NCBI GenBank assembly: GCA_009667805.1
Contig: CM019067.1
Span: forward strand, 64,214,637-64,278,636
Length of the DNA: 64,000 bases
Direction of reading: 5' to 3'
DNA from: Leptobrachium leishanense
Lineage: Eukaryota > Chordata > Amphibia > Anura > Megophryidae
Shown here: piece by piece, positions 48,613 through 60,214 of the stretch
Layout: each line of letters begins with the position of its first letter
Position numbering within the stretch: position 1 is the stretch's first letter
Notes under the pieces: model-generated
What the model saw: only the letters and a program-made list of their open reading frames with translations
Told to the model about the DNA's origin: nothing
Databases searched by the model: none
Position numbers and translations under genes: made by a program

Positions 48613-49799
48613 AACATTGAATTTTTAACAGGCGGGTGAATCCCAAACCAGGGATAAAATGTAACTAACGTTATTAAATACAAATAAATATACAAATTGC
48701 AATGAAAAGTATATAGAAATAATCTATAATAGTCTGAGACGCGTTTCGCCAAAATCTTGACTTCATCAGTCAGTGTCATCCTTCCAACTGCCTCAAAGTA
48801 CTCATCAAGAGTTTTGTTTATGTCACTGACCCTTTGGATTGTATCTACCATTATTTTCTCCTTAGTCTTTCTTTTTTATACCTTTTCACTATATTTGTTG
48901 AAAAAAATATCACATTAATATGTATTTGAAACATGGGATGGATAATTAACAATTAAATATAGGGTAAATTTGTACATAAGGGTTGTTATTCTAAGATAGC
49001 TAAAAGATTAAAATGTAAATATGATGATTTTTAATTCTGTATTCATTTATTCATCACAATAATATTATTGGGATGGAAAGTTATAAAGTCTAGATAGCAT
49101 CTCGTATATTGCATAATTTAACACCTCTCTGCATTATTAACATACAGGTAGAAATAACCTTTGTGTCAAATTGAGTGTTAGAATATTGTACTCATGTAGT
49201 ATAATGCATCAACTATTGTTTATATGTATTATGTGCTATATACTGATTTGACTGTAGATGGCGATGTTTATAATTTTTACTATTCAGTACTCCATGGTAT
49301 GTTCTGAACTCTATGGTTTATCTTGTTGTTCCAGAAGATTAAAACAGACCTGCAGGGTGAACTGCAGCTATGCTGTAAAAAAGATAAGACTGTGTACACT
49401 TTATTTCTGTTCAGCCTTAAAGAATTTTCCAATATACAGTAACTGTGATAAAGATAGATAATAAAATGATCAGATCTCCTGCTTATGAGGATTTGTAGTG
49501 ATCATAATGAGACCATTAACAATGCAACTTTAAATAGAATATAAATATATTATCTGTATGCGGGGTAATACCTGTATATGGTAATTACAGTAACACCTTG
49601 TATCTGTACTGTACAGGCAATATCAGCAATTATAACTACCTGAATTTAACCCTTACAGTAGTGACTGACCTCAGAGCCCTCCCTGTATTCTGTCCTCTCC
49701 ATTGCTGTTGTATCGAAGCAGTTAAGATTGTTGAGCTTTTTGTTACAGTGAGGGTGTTGGCTTCCCCTTTTAGCTTCTCTACTGTAAAAGAGGGTTACA
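48613..49799. other. Intronic interval without recognised gene
   Basis: A gagacgcgtttcgccaaaat motif at 48738-48757, followed by cttcatcagtcagtg, resembles the gaaacgcgt-type segment of vertebrate retroposons. The rest is AT-rich and unremarkable. Confidence 0.4.
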
Positions 49800-50198
49800 G
49801 GAGCGAGATATGAAGTGAGATCTCACTCTGCTCCCAGCGAGAAGCGGCGGATCGGGCCACCCTTTTCACTGCAGGATGAGGGGGGAGTATGGGACTGTTA
49901 GGGGGGGGTTTAGAGCGTGTTAAATCTTTTCCCAGTCTCCTTCCGTGATCACTCCACGACACTGCATGGTCGGGCGGCCCAGAAGTGCAGCCGTCCATGG
50001 AGTCCTATGGACTTCAGGAGGTGATACTCAGGGCTGCACGGAAGCGCTATCACAAGCATCACTGCGAGTATCGCTTCATTCTGGGACAAGGTGCAGAGGT
50101 AGAACTCTAAAGCTAAAATGCGGACGCTACGGGGAAACCTGCAGGCACAAGTTTTCCCTGTCACTGTCCCCATTTTAGCATTGGGAAAGAAAAAGGGC
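49800..50198. mobile_element. Harbinger-like MITE fragment
   Basis: The interior ctcactctgctcccagcgag, then agcggcggatcgggcc, matches 17430-17500. The right end, near gaaaaagggctctaa, resembles the GGGC terminus followed by TAA. The left end is missing. Confidence 0.6.
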
Positions 50199-50632
50199 TC
50201 TAAATATCTTAATATATGTAAAATGATGACTTCCCTGATTCCACACAGATGTTTAAGCATGAATTCCACGTCTGCTTGCTGCACAGTTCGGTCTCGACTG
50301 AGTTTGAGATGACAATTTATAATAAAGAAGGTTCGCTGGGGGATTGAGATAGTACCGGCCTCTATACTTTATTTACAATTTTTTTTTGTCTCATTATCTG
50401 AATTGTCTGTACATGGTCATTCTTATCTTGGAACTTTAATTAGTGGTGAAGGAGCGGAACCCGGGAAAACCTCAATCATTCTATTGCCAAAGGATACATC
50501 ATTATCTTATGATTCCAAGCAATAAAGCGATACTGTGACAACTTATTATCTTCCTCCCTGGGAAAGAAACCATTCTGCTGGCTTTTTCCACGCTCAGCTG
50601 ATAATAGTTGTATTTCTATCTTTTTTCTTTCA
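50199..50632. other. Intronic interval without recognised gene
   Basis: No feature is supported. Confidence 0.4.
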
Positions 50633-50763
50633 ACATCAAATGATGCTGTGTTACTACACTACCACACAACATCAAATGGTGCTGTCTTACCACACTACCA
50701 CACAACATCAAATGGGGCTGTCTTACCACACTACCACACGACATCAAATGGTGCTGTCTTACC
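50633..50763. repeat. Tandem repeat, unit about 37 bp
   Basis: Three and a half units containing acatcaaatggtgctgtctt and accacactaccacac. Confidence 0.93.
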
Positions 50764-51484
50764 ACCAGGGCCATATTTGCATCTCAAGAGCCTGTAGGCA
50801 CAGAAATGTGGAGCGCCCCCACTCCCCCCCCCACTTCCCCAAACAAAAAAAAGAAGAAACATGCCAAAATTACTTTTAAAATTTTCATTTTGTGGAAAAC
50901 TAGAAAAAAAAAATTAATTTAAAAACTGAAAAAACTTTTCTCTCTGCGTCAAATCAAAAGAAGGGGCAGAATCTGTTGAGTTAGTGCAGTGGCATTGTTT
51001 GTTTTATATTTAAAAGCATATATTGCCTTTGCCATAGAACAGAGAAAAAAATACATTTTTTTCATTTTGTTATGTTTACACATTACATGGTCATGTTTGA
51101 TATCATTGCAAAGACCAGACTCTGACCTTTCCAATGACACCTCACTTAACCTTGTGCGATGTACAATTTAGAGATGCAGGGATCCAAAGTCCCCCTGTCT
51201 CTCCTCACTGCAGTGCCATGTTCTAGTTTGTGGTTGAAACTATCAAAATAGCCAAACTAGAAAAATGCTTCCATTTAGCTCACTTTTCAAATCTACTATT
51301 TTGACCTAGAATTTTCACTTCTCCAAAGGTTCTCCAGAGTTTCACCTTTCTCTGAATAACCCTGAGTCCGTTTTTTCTGCTCTTCCTCATGAACCAAATA
51401 AGGGACATCTAAAATGTCAATGTAGGAGGTGAAATTCACCCAATATTAGGGTGTGCCTGGGCACACCCCCTGCGAACATCTATG
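50764..51484. other. Interval with piggyBac- and MITE-derived fragments
   Basis: ttgatatcattgcaaagac and ctctgacctttccaatgaca at 51095-51140 resemble the 3328-4591 family interior. At 51295-51367 actattttgacctagaattt and gagtttcacctttctctgaa resemble the right end of the MITE at 14999-15171. No complete element or gene. Confidence 0.5.
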
Positions 51485-51604
51485 ATCATTAGGTAGTTAT
51501 AATCGTGAAAAAGGAGCATTTAGAGTCTTGAATATATTTTTAGAATCTTTTGCTTTTGTGAAAGATCAGCATTTCAGTTTCCCCTGGGAACGTTTCATGA
51601 TAAT
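51485..51604 (+). repeat. 120-bp repeat, copy 2 (partner at 10901-11020)
   Basis: Ungapped match to 10901-11020 with about six differences. See that entry. Confidence 0.85.
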
Positions 51605-52805
51605 CGGACAATTAGAGTTTGTGACATTTTTTTATTTCAAGTTGAGTACAGTCTTTATGGTTTTGTATGTCACATTTTAAGGATTTTTGATAAATATCCG
51701 AAGAGAAGCCAGTCCCCCCCCCCCCATGAAGGAAAAATACAAAGCCGATTTATTCAGAATGTGATGCTGGAGCAGCTTATTCCATCCAGTCCATGCTGGT
51801 ACTCATACACTGCATCAGTGCTGGACTGAGACAAAAAATCAGCCCTGGACTTCATCCAGACCGGCCCACTTTAATTATATAAACACTCACAAAAATAGTA
51901 TATAAACCAGCCGGATCGCTCAACCAATCGCTCTACAGATACCGGAGTTTCTGCAGAGCGATTGAGTAAAGCACCACAGCGGCACTGAGGTAGAGTGCGC
52001 ACCATGTCTTAAGGTGAGGCAGATGCGCAGCAGGTCTCACTGACATGGTGGCCCCAATATGAGAATGTGGCAGACTGCCCTGTTTTACAGTTTTGTGAGG
52101 AATTCTCACCTCACCCATTAAGGGTAGTGCGAGCTACGCTGTGTACCAGCATTCACATTGGCTCACTGAGCCATCGGCCCACCGGGAATCTCCCTGTAGT
52201 CCCTATGGCCAGTAAATGCCTGCACTGCATCACATGACTTTGCGGTGCTTCTTGAGCAACACTGCAGCTAAATGACAATCTGGACATTGGCTTCCTATCT
52301 ACGAACACATTGCTGATCAGATATTGGATTGCCTTTCCATCGAGTTGTTCTATAGTAGAAAATCCTGGCCAGATTTCTGACATTTCTCCAAAAGCACACA
52401 CCACTTTCATAATTGTTTTTTTTTTTCGCTTTCTGTATGCTGAACCTTTTATCAACCCTGTAATAATACAAAAAAGCCCCACGTTAAGATCTTTCCTTCA
52501 GCTCTCCGCTTTCTGCTGGAATCCAATTACTAGCTGAACGCCTCACTAATTCCTTAATATTTTCCGCAATCTACTCAGCATTATCTATGATCCTTTAAAC
52601 TCTAAAGCTGTCAACTTATACTTCTCTCCTGCTACCTTTCCTTTGAACCTCTATTATCTCCGTTAAGTTGGAAACACAAGAGGCAATATTTTTGAGGACA
52701 CAGTATAAAAGTACTAAAAAAGAGATCGCAATCCTATAAAAAGGCTTCTGGACAATTTTTATACCGTGTTGGCAAATTATGTACCATGAAGCCTGCAGCA
52801 CTATA
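51605..52805. other. Intronic interval without recognised gene
   Basis: A run of C at 51715-51724 is the only notable feature. Open frames are short. Confidence 0.4.
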
Positions 52806-54050
52806 GGGCTTATTGAGAGAGCACCGAAATGTCACCAAATCTATTCGAAAAACCGTGAACACAGCCGCAAACCTGACGAAAAAGGCCATTGACCCACCAA
52901 ATAGCCCACCGAATTGATCCTCAAACTGCCGCCGACCTGCCAAACAGCCCACTGAATCGATCCTCAAACCGCAGACGACCCGCCGAACAGACTGTCGACC
53001 AGCCGCTGGAAAAAGCCGACCAGCTGCCGAACAGGGGTAGAAAAAACAAAGCAACTTTTAAAAGGCATTTTAAAAAAACTAGTGCATGAAAATGCCTGGA
53101 AATAATATATAAGGTTCTATGAATAATAATAAAAGGGTCTGTTACAGAATTAATTAATTGCCTAAGAAATATCCTAAAAAATAAATAGACTTTTTGCTGC
53201 AAATGAAAAGAATAAATGGTTGAATAAATATTTAAGAAAAATGGGGAATTTTTTTGCATTGAAACCTACGGGATTTGCTGTCTTAAGGCTAGGGTCAGAC
53301 GAGCCCATTCTGTGCGGACTTTGTGTCCGTGCACAACGGATGTACTTTCTGACTGACGACAAGGTAGCGGCCACACGGTCGGTTTTTGTGACTGACATTT
53401 TTTTTGACGGATTTAGAAGGGAAAATAAATTAATATGAAAAACATTTTGTCCATCAAAAATGCTGGACGTCAAAAATGCAGTCCGTCTGACTTCATTCCA
53501 TCACTCACACACAAAGCTATGCCGACGTTGCGCACGCAGCGCACTCTTTGCGTCCGTTCTAGCGGATTTACGTTCTTGCCTAACTTGCGTCCGTTTGCCG
53601 CGTCTGTTGTGTGTCCGCACTTCTGTGCGGACATACTTCGAGTGCGGTCTCTATTGATCATAATTGTATGCTACCACGGACGTTAAAATGTGCGGCAAAA
53701 CGGACGTAAACACTGTGCTCGTCCGACACGGGCCTAAACCTGTCGAATGAAACCACCTAAAATCCAGGCATTCCGACAACTTTTCTCTGCTGTTTGGGGT
53801 TCTCTGAATAGATTAACCGTTACTTCTCTATGAAGCTTTCACTGACACCAAAGGTCACCGTATTTCACAATAATCTTTTATTGAGCCATTATGGTTCCAC
53901 TGAATTGCGGCAAACTGGCTCGTATCTTGCTGTCAATTCGCCTGTATTTGGCCAATTGCCAGCTTTTTAAATAGCCGAATGGCCACGAAACTGCACCGTA
54001 CGGGGAAATTCACCGTTCGTTGCAATTCGGCGACCTCTGAATAACCCCTC
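52806..54050. mobile_element. Double-hairpin MITE family, copy E, with Harbinger MITE inside
   Basis: The left end agggcttattgagagagcac and right end gcgacctctgaataacccc are inverted family termini. The Harbinger MITE at 53287-53734 interrupts it. The remaining body has family markers such as ctctgaatagattaaccgt and gttgcaattcggcgacc. Confidence 0.68.
53287..53734. mobile_element. Harbinger-like MITE, copy 3
   Basis: 448 bp, with ends ggctagggtcagacgagccc and tgctcgtccgacacgggcc and TAA on both sides (53284-53286, 53735-53737). It is more diverged in the interior than copies 1 and 2. Confidence 0.82.
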
Positions 54051-55141
54051 GTGTTTGTAACTGTAATTTTCATAATGAGCCATTGAAAAGAGGAAAAAAA
54101 AACCTTCACACCCCTCCATCCCCCCCAAAAAACAACTAAATAGCTGTAAAGGTTGATCTTAACCACTGTCATGATGAGTATTGATAGTCAAATGTCATGT
54201 GGCAATGCGAATATGTATGTAGTTCACTGCTCGTTCATTGTAGCATAACTAAACCAACCTTCGATCCCCTACCGACACTTGACATAATCTATTACCCGAA
54301 AACAAGAACCTTTAAGAAGAAATTAATCTGAGATTCCTGGAGCATGAATATCAATGACTCCTTGCCTAAAGGCCACCTAATTTATTTGAAAATGGGAAAT
54401 ATTTGACAGTCGTAACGAATAAATGTTTGCAGATACTTCTGTTTAATCGTAATTTACATTTGAAAGAGAAAGCTGCAGCACCTTAGCGTAAAACAATCAT
54501 TCTTTGGGAGCGATACAATTTGGTTCCTGTTACAGAGACGGTCACATCACAAAGGGATCCTTTTTTCTTATTATTGAATTCTCTGTAAAGAGGTTGCTCG
54601 CTGCCGTTTCTCCCTCAAAGAGTCAGTCATCAGTCACTATCGGATGATTCCTCTAATCTTGTTTCCTAAACTCTCCTAGGAGAAATATAGCTCTATTTTC
54701 AGCAGGTTAAATGCAGTCCCAGGTACCAGAATAAATGAGAAAATGATTGAAAGTTAATTACAAATTTTACACCAGACACCCTGAAAGAGAAATCTGAGCA
54801 CAGCTAAAGTACCAATTAATTTTTCATTTCAAACACTCTTCCATTTTACGTCTGACGGGCAGCAAACACATTGTGTTGCCTTGAATTCCTATTTTTCTCT
54901 ACTCCATTGACTCCTACCCAAAGTGGCCATGAGAATTGCTCCTCAGAATGTTAATATTCATGGGTAGGTTGTGAAGACATAGTTATAATTAATTATAATT
55001 TTTTAAATAAAATAAGTTTCCTGTTTGTACTTTATTATATTAATTTAAGGTGACCCAAATAATTTAGTTGTGGCCTTTTGAATGGAGAGGAATCTCAGAA
55101 CCAAATGACCTCAGCAAAAATAAACAAATAAATTATATTAG
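54051..55141. other. Intronic interval without recognised gene
   Basis: AT-rich, apparently single-copy within the window, with no termini or long frames. Together with 45310-48060 this is a sensible place to look for conserved non-coding sequence, but I cannot show conservation. Confidence 0.45.
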
Positions 55142-56354
55142 TGTAGCGCTGCTTAAAGATTGTGTTTGCTGCATTTAATTATTATGGCCACCAGAGGGAG
55201 ACAGAGACATAATGGACTATGCTGGACACAAACTGAACTACAATTTCCATCATGCTTTGCGTGAGTACAGGAAGTGGGTGGTGTAGGAAGAGGAAAGACA
55301 TCAGCAGCCTCGTGCAGGGGAGAGGCAGAGTGAGCTGAGCGGTGAAAGGTGGAGGACGCATGTGAAACTGCCAGGGATCGTGACCAGGCCAGAATACAGG
55401 CGCTGCCTCACTGGTGCAGGAGATCGGGACGGTGACCCTGCAGAGACCTACCTACGCACCGCTGAGAGGTCTGAATGATAATCTGGTTCCGGCTGGACCC
55501 CGAGTTAGGAGACCGCGCTGATCCATTGGGAGTGCAGGCGGTAGATCGTTGTACGCAGTGCGGAGATCGGACAAGCAGGGAGCGGATCCGGTGGCACAGA
55601 GTCCCAGTACACAGCGGAGAAAATCCTTGATCGGGTGCTGAATAGATTGTCTATTGGATGGGTGAGAGGCCTCCCAGGCCGCAGTTCCAAAAATAAGAAA
55701 CACACGCTGCAGTATTGTTTAAATCCACAGGGCCCCAACGTGACTAGTCGAAGATTTGTTTGTTTCATTCACTGGCCAATTGAATACAGTACCCGGGTAC
55801 CCGAGACAATACACATACACATTTTTGAGCTATTATTCACGGGACTTACACTGCAGAACTGAGGGGGTTAATCTTTTTCTTTTGCCGCTGCGTGTTTTTC
55901 CTGCATTACGAAATTCTGTCGTTTAAATACCGTATCTACGTTATATATGCTACTTTATTGGGATCAGTAAAGAATATAAGTAAACACAACGTAGGACTAC
56001 TGTGGCGCTAAGAGAAGGATAGGGTATATGTATACAAAAGGGAGCTGCTAGAATCCTATAAAGTTAGTCTGTCCAACTAACAAGCAAAGATAAATATACA
56101 AACACAAAAATAAGGACAGCGCTCCCACGAAAAGATATATCTTTTCAACCAAAAAGAGATGGCGACAAAAAATCTTTCTGCTTTTTAACTGCACAGTCTA
56201 TTATTTACTACAAAAGTCTTATTGAAAAGAGAAGAAAAAAAAATAATTATATAATCTATAAAAATCCACAACAGTGCTGGTGTATATTTATTCCCTAGTG
56301 CGGTGAGACTAACCCGAGGTTAATTCATCGGGTCCTCCGGGAGTGAGCGCTACA
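55142..56354. mobile_element. Putative solo LTR, fuller copy
   Basis: The unit begins TGTAGCGCT and ends AGCGCTACA, a 9-bp inverted terminal repeat with TG...CA ends as in LTRs. About 1.2 kb long. It contains the same ordered motifs as 15748-16624. A region at about 56020-56260 is absent from the other copy and may be an insertion. A matching target duplication was not found, so LTR identity remains an inference. Confidence 0.55.
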
Positions 56355-56365
56355 TTACTATTATA

Positions 56366-56700
56366 CACTGCCTGGCCAAAAAAAAATCACACTCTCTAAT
56401 ATTTGGTTGCACCGCCTTTTGCTTTGACTACAGCACATATTCGCTGTGGCATCATTTCTATAAACTCATGCAAAGGCACAACATTTATTTCCGGCTAGAG
56501 TTGCATTACTTTGTCTCGAAGATCTTGTATTGATGATGGGAGAGTCAGACACTGTGAAAGTCTTCTCCAGGACATTATCCCAAAGATTCTCAATGGAGTT
56601 AAGGTCTGGACTGTGTGGTGGCCAATCCATGTGTGAAATGATCTCATGCTCCTTGAACCACTCTTGCGCAATCTGAGCCCAATGAATCCTAGCCACTGGC
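56366..56700 (-). pseudogene. Tc1-like transposase remnant, C-terminal
   Basis: The left end cactgcctggcc is at TA 56364-56365. The minus strand reads [20 protein letters not shown], then [18 protein letters not shown], the last part of a Tc1-type catalytic domain with its Glu retained. It is truncated near 56700 by other repeat sequence. Same lineage as 8033-9025. Confidence 0.85.
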
Positions 56701-56971
56701 AGATCCAGCGAGGGGGCATTTGCCCCCCCCCCAAGCTGAAGTCCCATTGTTGGTGAAACAGGGGACCTTTGGATGATTGTAACCCTTTATCTCCGATTCC
56801 ACACACCCTACATGGCCAGATTCTGACCTTTCCAATGATACCACAGGCGACTATGTGCAATGTACAGTGTAAAAATAAAATGCAAGAGAATACTGTGTGT
56901 TTTTCTCAATTTTGTTTAAAATTGTGTATTGCAGGATGAGAAGTGAATTGCCTCAGAAGCAAAGGGGTTAA
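56701..56971. mobile_element. PiggyBac-like MITE fragment
   Basis: From about 56780 the sequence has attctgacctttccaatgat and ends cctcagaagcaaaggggttaa, with TTAA at the end, similar to the right half of 3328-4591. The first 60 bp (ccagcgagggggcatttgcc) resemble a hAT-like terminus. Confidence 0.5.
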
Positions 56972-57104
56972 TTTCTATGTATTAAACCTCTGGTGTTCAC
57001 TTGCCAAGGCTATTTCCTGAATACACTCAAAATATATAAACATCTATAGTGTGCATACTGTATGTCCAAACCAGTGTGTGTACCTGGTGTATACAGTTAC
57101 AGTT

Positions 57105-57953
57105 ACAAGTTGTTATAAAGTGCTAACAAGTTCCGTAGCACTGTACAATGGGAGTCAGAATAACAAATATACATACATATTAAACACACAGTACAGTAGG
57201 AGAGAGTACCCTGCTCAAGAGCTTACAATGTAAGAGGAGAAGGGTGGCACACTAGGTTAGGGTAAATAGAGAATATGAAGTAGCGGGGGCGCATGTGGGC
57301 TGTGTGGGAAGATGTAGTAAGAGATGTACAGAGGGGGATTAAGCAGTGAGATGATAGGCTTTTCTAAAGTAATGTGTTTTCAGAGACTTCTTGGACGACT
57401 GGAGAGACAGGGAGAGTCTATTGGTACGAGGCGAGGGAGTTCCATAGAAAGGGGACAGCTCGGGTGAAGTACTGAAGGCAAGAGTTGGAGTTGCAGGTCC
57501 GAGGAGACGATGCCATCAGATCATTGGCAGAGCCAGGTGGTCGGGACGGGATGTACCTGTTAATAAAGGAGGAGATGTAGGCAGGGGCGCAGTTATGGAG
57601 AGTTTTGTAAGTGGGCACCAGTACTTTGAATTGGATTCTAAAGGAAACAGGGAGCCAGTGTAGAGATTGATAATGTGGTGAGGTGTGTGAGGTGGGGTGG
57701 ATGAGCCTAGCACAGGCATTCATTACAGACTGCAGAGGGAGAATCTGGGATCTCTTAAGGCCAGAGAGAAGGATGTTACAATAGTCAAGGCGGGAGATAA
57801 TAAGAGCTTGGATGAGCATTTTAGCAGAGTCTTGATTAAGATATGGACGGAATATTTCCACTTGTGAAATAGATTGATAACACGTTCCACTTTTCAGGTA
57901 CTGTCCAAGGTCTGAAAGGTGGAACATATTATCAATCTATTTCACAAGTGGAA
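57105..57953 (-). mobile_element. L2-type LINE, 3' portion
   Basis: The minus-strand frame 57418-57927 encodes IISRLDYCNILLSGL, then SLHWLPVSFRIQFKVLV and LWNSLA, the C-terminal part of an L2-type reverse transcriptase. The 3' UTR continues to about 57105 (gagcttacaatgtaag in + orientation). The catalytic box is missing because the element is 5'-truncated. The truncation point is next to a short palindrome. Confidence 0.9.
57855..57953. repeat. Palindrome at the 5' end of the L2 insertion
   Basis: Arms of about 40 bp: ttccacttgtgaaatagatt on the left pairs with aatctatttcacaagtggaa on the right. A short tgtccaaggtctga segment is also repeated. Confidence 0.9.
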
Positions 57954-58314
57954 CTGTCCAAGGTCTGACACAATGTAATGTAATGTATTTTACTGAAAGC
58001 AGACAAACTGTAAGAAAATAATCCAGCTGCATGCGTTCAGCAAAGAAAAACAGACCTCATTATTACATTTAAAATAAGTTAGAAAACCTAAACATTCACC
58101 AAAAAATTCCCGAAAAATGCGAAAATAATCCTAAAGAATAAATGCAGACACTTCTTGCAGTAAGTGAAAAATATAAATGCTTTAAGATATATTTAATAAA
58201 CAGTTAAATACTGGGATTTTTTTTACATGGAAAAGTTTGAACACTATGGTGAGAAAAAAAAGCCTAGCATCTGCATTAATTAATCATTATAAAGTGACCT
58301 GTATGTAATACATA
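57954..58314. other. Short interval, direct repeat flanking the next MITE
   Basis: agcatctgcattaatta at 58266 recurs at 59228, so copy F lies between two copies of a short local repeat that also includes aaagtgacctgta. Confidence 0.6.
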
Positions 58315-59213
58315 CAGGGTTATCCAAAGAGATTCGAAAAGTCACCGCACGTTCGGTGACTTTTCGTTCTCTTCAATTCGGTTCCTTTTGCCGATTGCAT
58401 TTCGGTGACCCTGCGGTGTATTCAGCAAACACCACAGGGTCCCCGAATTGCAGGGAAAAGCTGCCGCAAACCTGACGAAAACTAACCGAATGCACGCTGA
58501 AAACAAGCAAAAACATCTGGATTAACCTTCGAAAAAGCCGAACATGAGCCGAACAGGAGCCGAATCACACAGAGCCGAAGCAGCTGTGAGGTAGAGGAGG
58601 CAGTGAATAAATTAGAAAAACCATTTGTATGAATCTGGGAAAATGAAACGCTGTTTGCAAAGAAACTACTAAGCGAAAATGTCTGAAATTTTCACAGGAG
58701 GTCCAGGGAAAGATAATAAAGAGGGCTGTTACAAAAAAAATTAGCAAACTGAAAAAAAAAAAAAAAAAAACGGACTTTTAAATTTTTTTTAAAAAATTCA
58801 GAAAAATGCTTAAAGTATCCTAAAAAATCTATAAATAAAGAGACTTTTTGCTGCAGAATTTTATAATGAACGGTTTATTAGATATTGAATTAAAACGGGA
58901 ATATTTTTAACATTGAAGTCTATGGGATTCTCCTGAATAAATTTGCCGAATGAAACCACCGAATGGCAGGGCATTAGGGGAACCTTTCACTGCTGGTTTG
59001 TGTTCTCTGAATAGAGGAAGCATTGCTTTTTCATGGGGATTTCACTGCCCTCGAACAGGGACCGAACAGGCACCGTATGTGCAGGCAATTCGACAGGATT
59101 TGGCGAATTGCCTGCTCTCTGGATAGCCGAATGGCCAGGAAAGGTAACCGAACGCTGATTTTCAGCGTTCGGTTACCTTTCTCAAGCAATTCGAATCTCT
59201 TTGGATAACCCTG
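58315..59213. mobile_element. Double-hairpin MITE family, copy F
   Basis: 899 bp. Ends cagggttatccaaagagatt and aatctctttggataaccctg are inverted, flanked by ATA on both sides (58312-58314, 59214-59216). Hairpins lie just inside each end: 58336-58367 (arm cgaaaagtcaccg) and 59143-59177 (arm ggtaaccgaacgctga). Copy B (21754-22638) is the same subfamily, inverted. Confidence 0.87.
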
Positions 59214-59639
59214 ATAGTATATAGGGGCACAGCATCTGCATTAATTAAAAAGTGACCTGTAGTACATATTATATAGGGGCACAGACTTTTTTTTTTCTCA
59301 TGTCAGATCATTTTGGTTACTTTTTTTCGTTTAAGTTCATTTCATTACGAAATTGATTTCGTTTTTTGATTGTTGTTTTTTCAGCATTTCGTATCATTTG
59401 CGTTTGTTTTAATTCGTTAAAGTCTCAAAACAAATAATTTTGTTTATGTTGAAACTTTGATTCGGGAGTTTGTAATTTCGGGCAGCCGATATTTCGTTTC
59501 AGAAATGCTCCTGAAAGAACGAAAATGGTCAATTTCGTGCGAAATTCAATTCAAAACGAGTTGCGCGTCCCTAATGAAAACTGTGCCTGTGTCCAAATAT
59601 ATATGGAACTAACTGTATATTTATAACGATGCGAAAGAT
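59214..59639. mobile_element. hAT-like TTTCG element
   Basis: From taggggcacagactt (59271) to gcgcgtcccta (59576) the sequence is rich in ttcgtttt/aacgaaa motifs and resembles a shorter version of 13200-13871. The ends fit loosely with hAT-type termini. No target duplication confirmed. Confidence 0.45.
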
Positions 59640-59788
59640 GCACTCTGGGACTTACAAAATAATGAAATTTATTAGATATGCATTAAAATCCGACGTTTCG
59701 GCTCCTAAGAGCCTTAATTTTAGGAGCTGATTTGTCGGATTTTAATGCATATCTAATAAATTTCATTATTTTATAAGTCCCAGAGTGC
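59640..59788. repeat. Near-perfect palindrome, 67-bp arms
   Basis: Left arm 59640-59706 and right arm 59722-59788 match as inverted repeats with only a few mismatches, around a 15-bp loop. The left arm contains ccgacgtttcggctcct, where the right has aggagctgatttgtcgg. The left arm is related to the repeat at 23690-23745. Confidence 0.92.
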
Positions 59789-59931
59789 TCCCATCTTTTG
59801 CATCTTTATATTCACTCTTTGTGGGTAGGACGAGGGGCAGTGAAACCTTTTTCCAGCTTTCCAGGACTGAGTGCTTTTTTCCGCTCTGGGTTTCCGTATG
59901 TATACAGACCTCAGAAACAGACACTGGGGTA

Positions 59932-60214
59932 GCTGGCAGAGTGCCCTAAATGCACTCTGCCAAGCCCCTCCAGGTGGCCTTGTTCCTTCGAACTGATGCC
60001 GGCAAAGGTTGCAGCCCAGCCGCTCGCTTGGGAATCGCCAGTCGGAATCTCGCGAGATCCACGAGATCTTGTGAACTCTGGGATCTCGTGAGATTACGGC
60101 TGGTGATTCCCAGCAAGTGGCCGGGCTACAACCTTTGATGGTGGCTACTCGAAGGAACACATGGCCACCAAGAGGGGCTTGGTGAAGTGCCAATAAAGCA
60201 CTCTGCCAGACACC
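59932..60214. repeat. Long inverted repeat, arms about 135 bp
   Basis: tggcagagtgccctaaatgc on the left pairs with gcactctgccag on the right through a diverged stem, including caaaggttgcagcccagccg against cggccgggctacaaccttt-type sequence. The centre is near 60070. The 277-codon minus-strand frame over this palindrome is not considered a gene. Confidence 0.8.

Noticed and set aside
50633..50763. 37-bp repeats considered as CRISPR-like
   Set aside because: Direct tandem array without spacers. An ordinary minisatellite.
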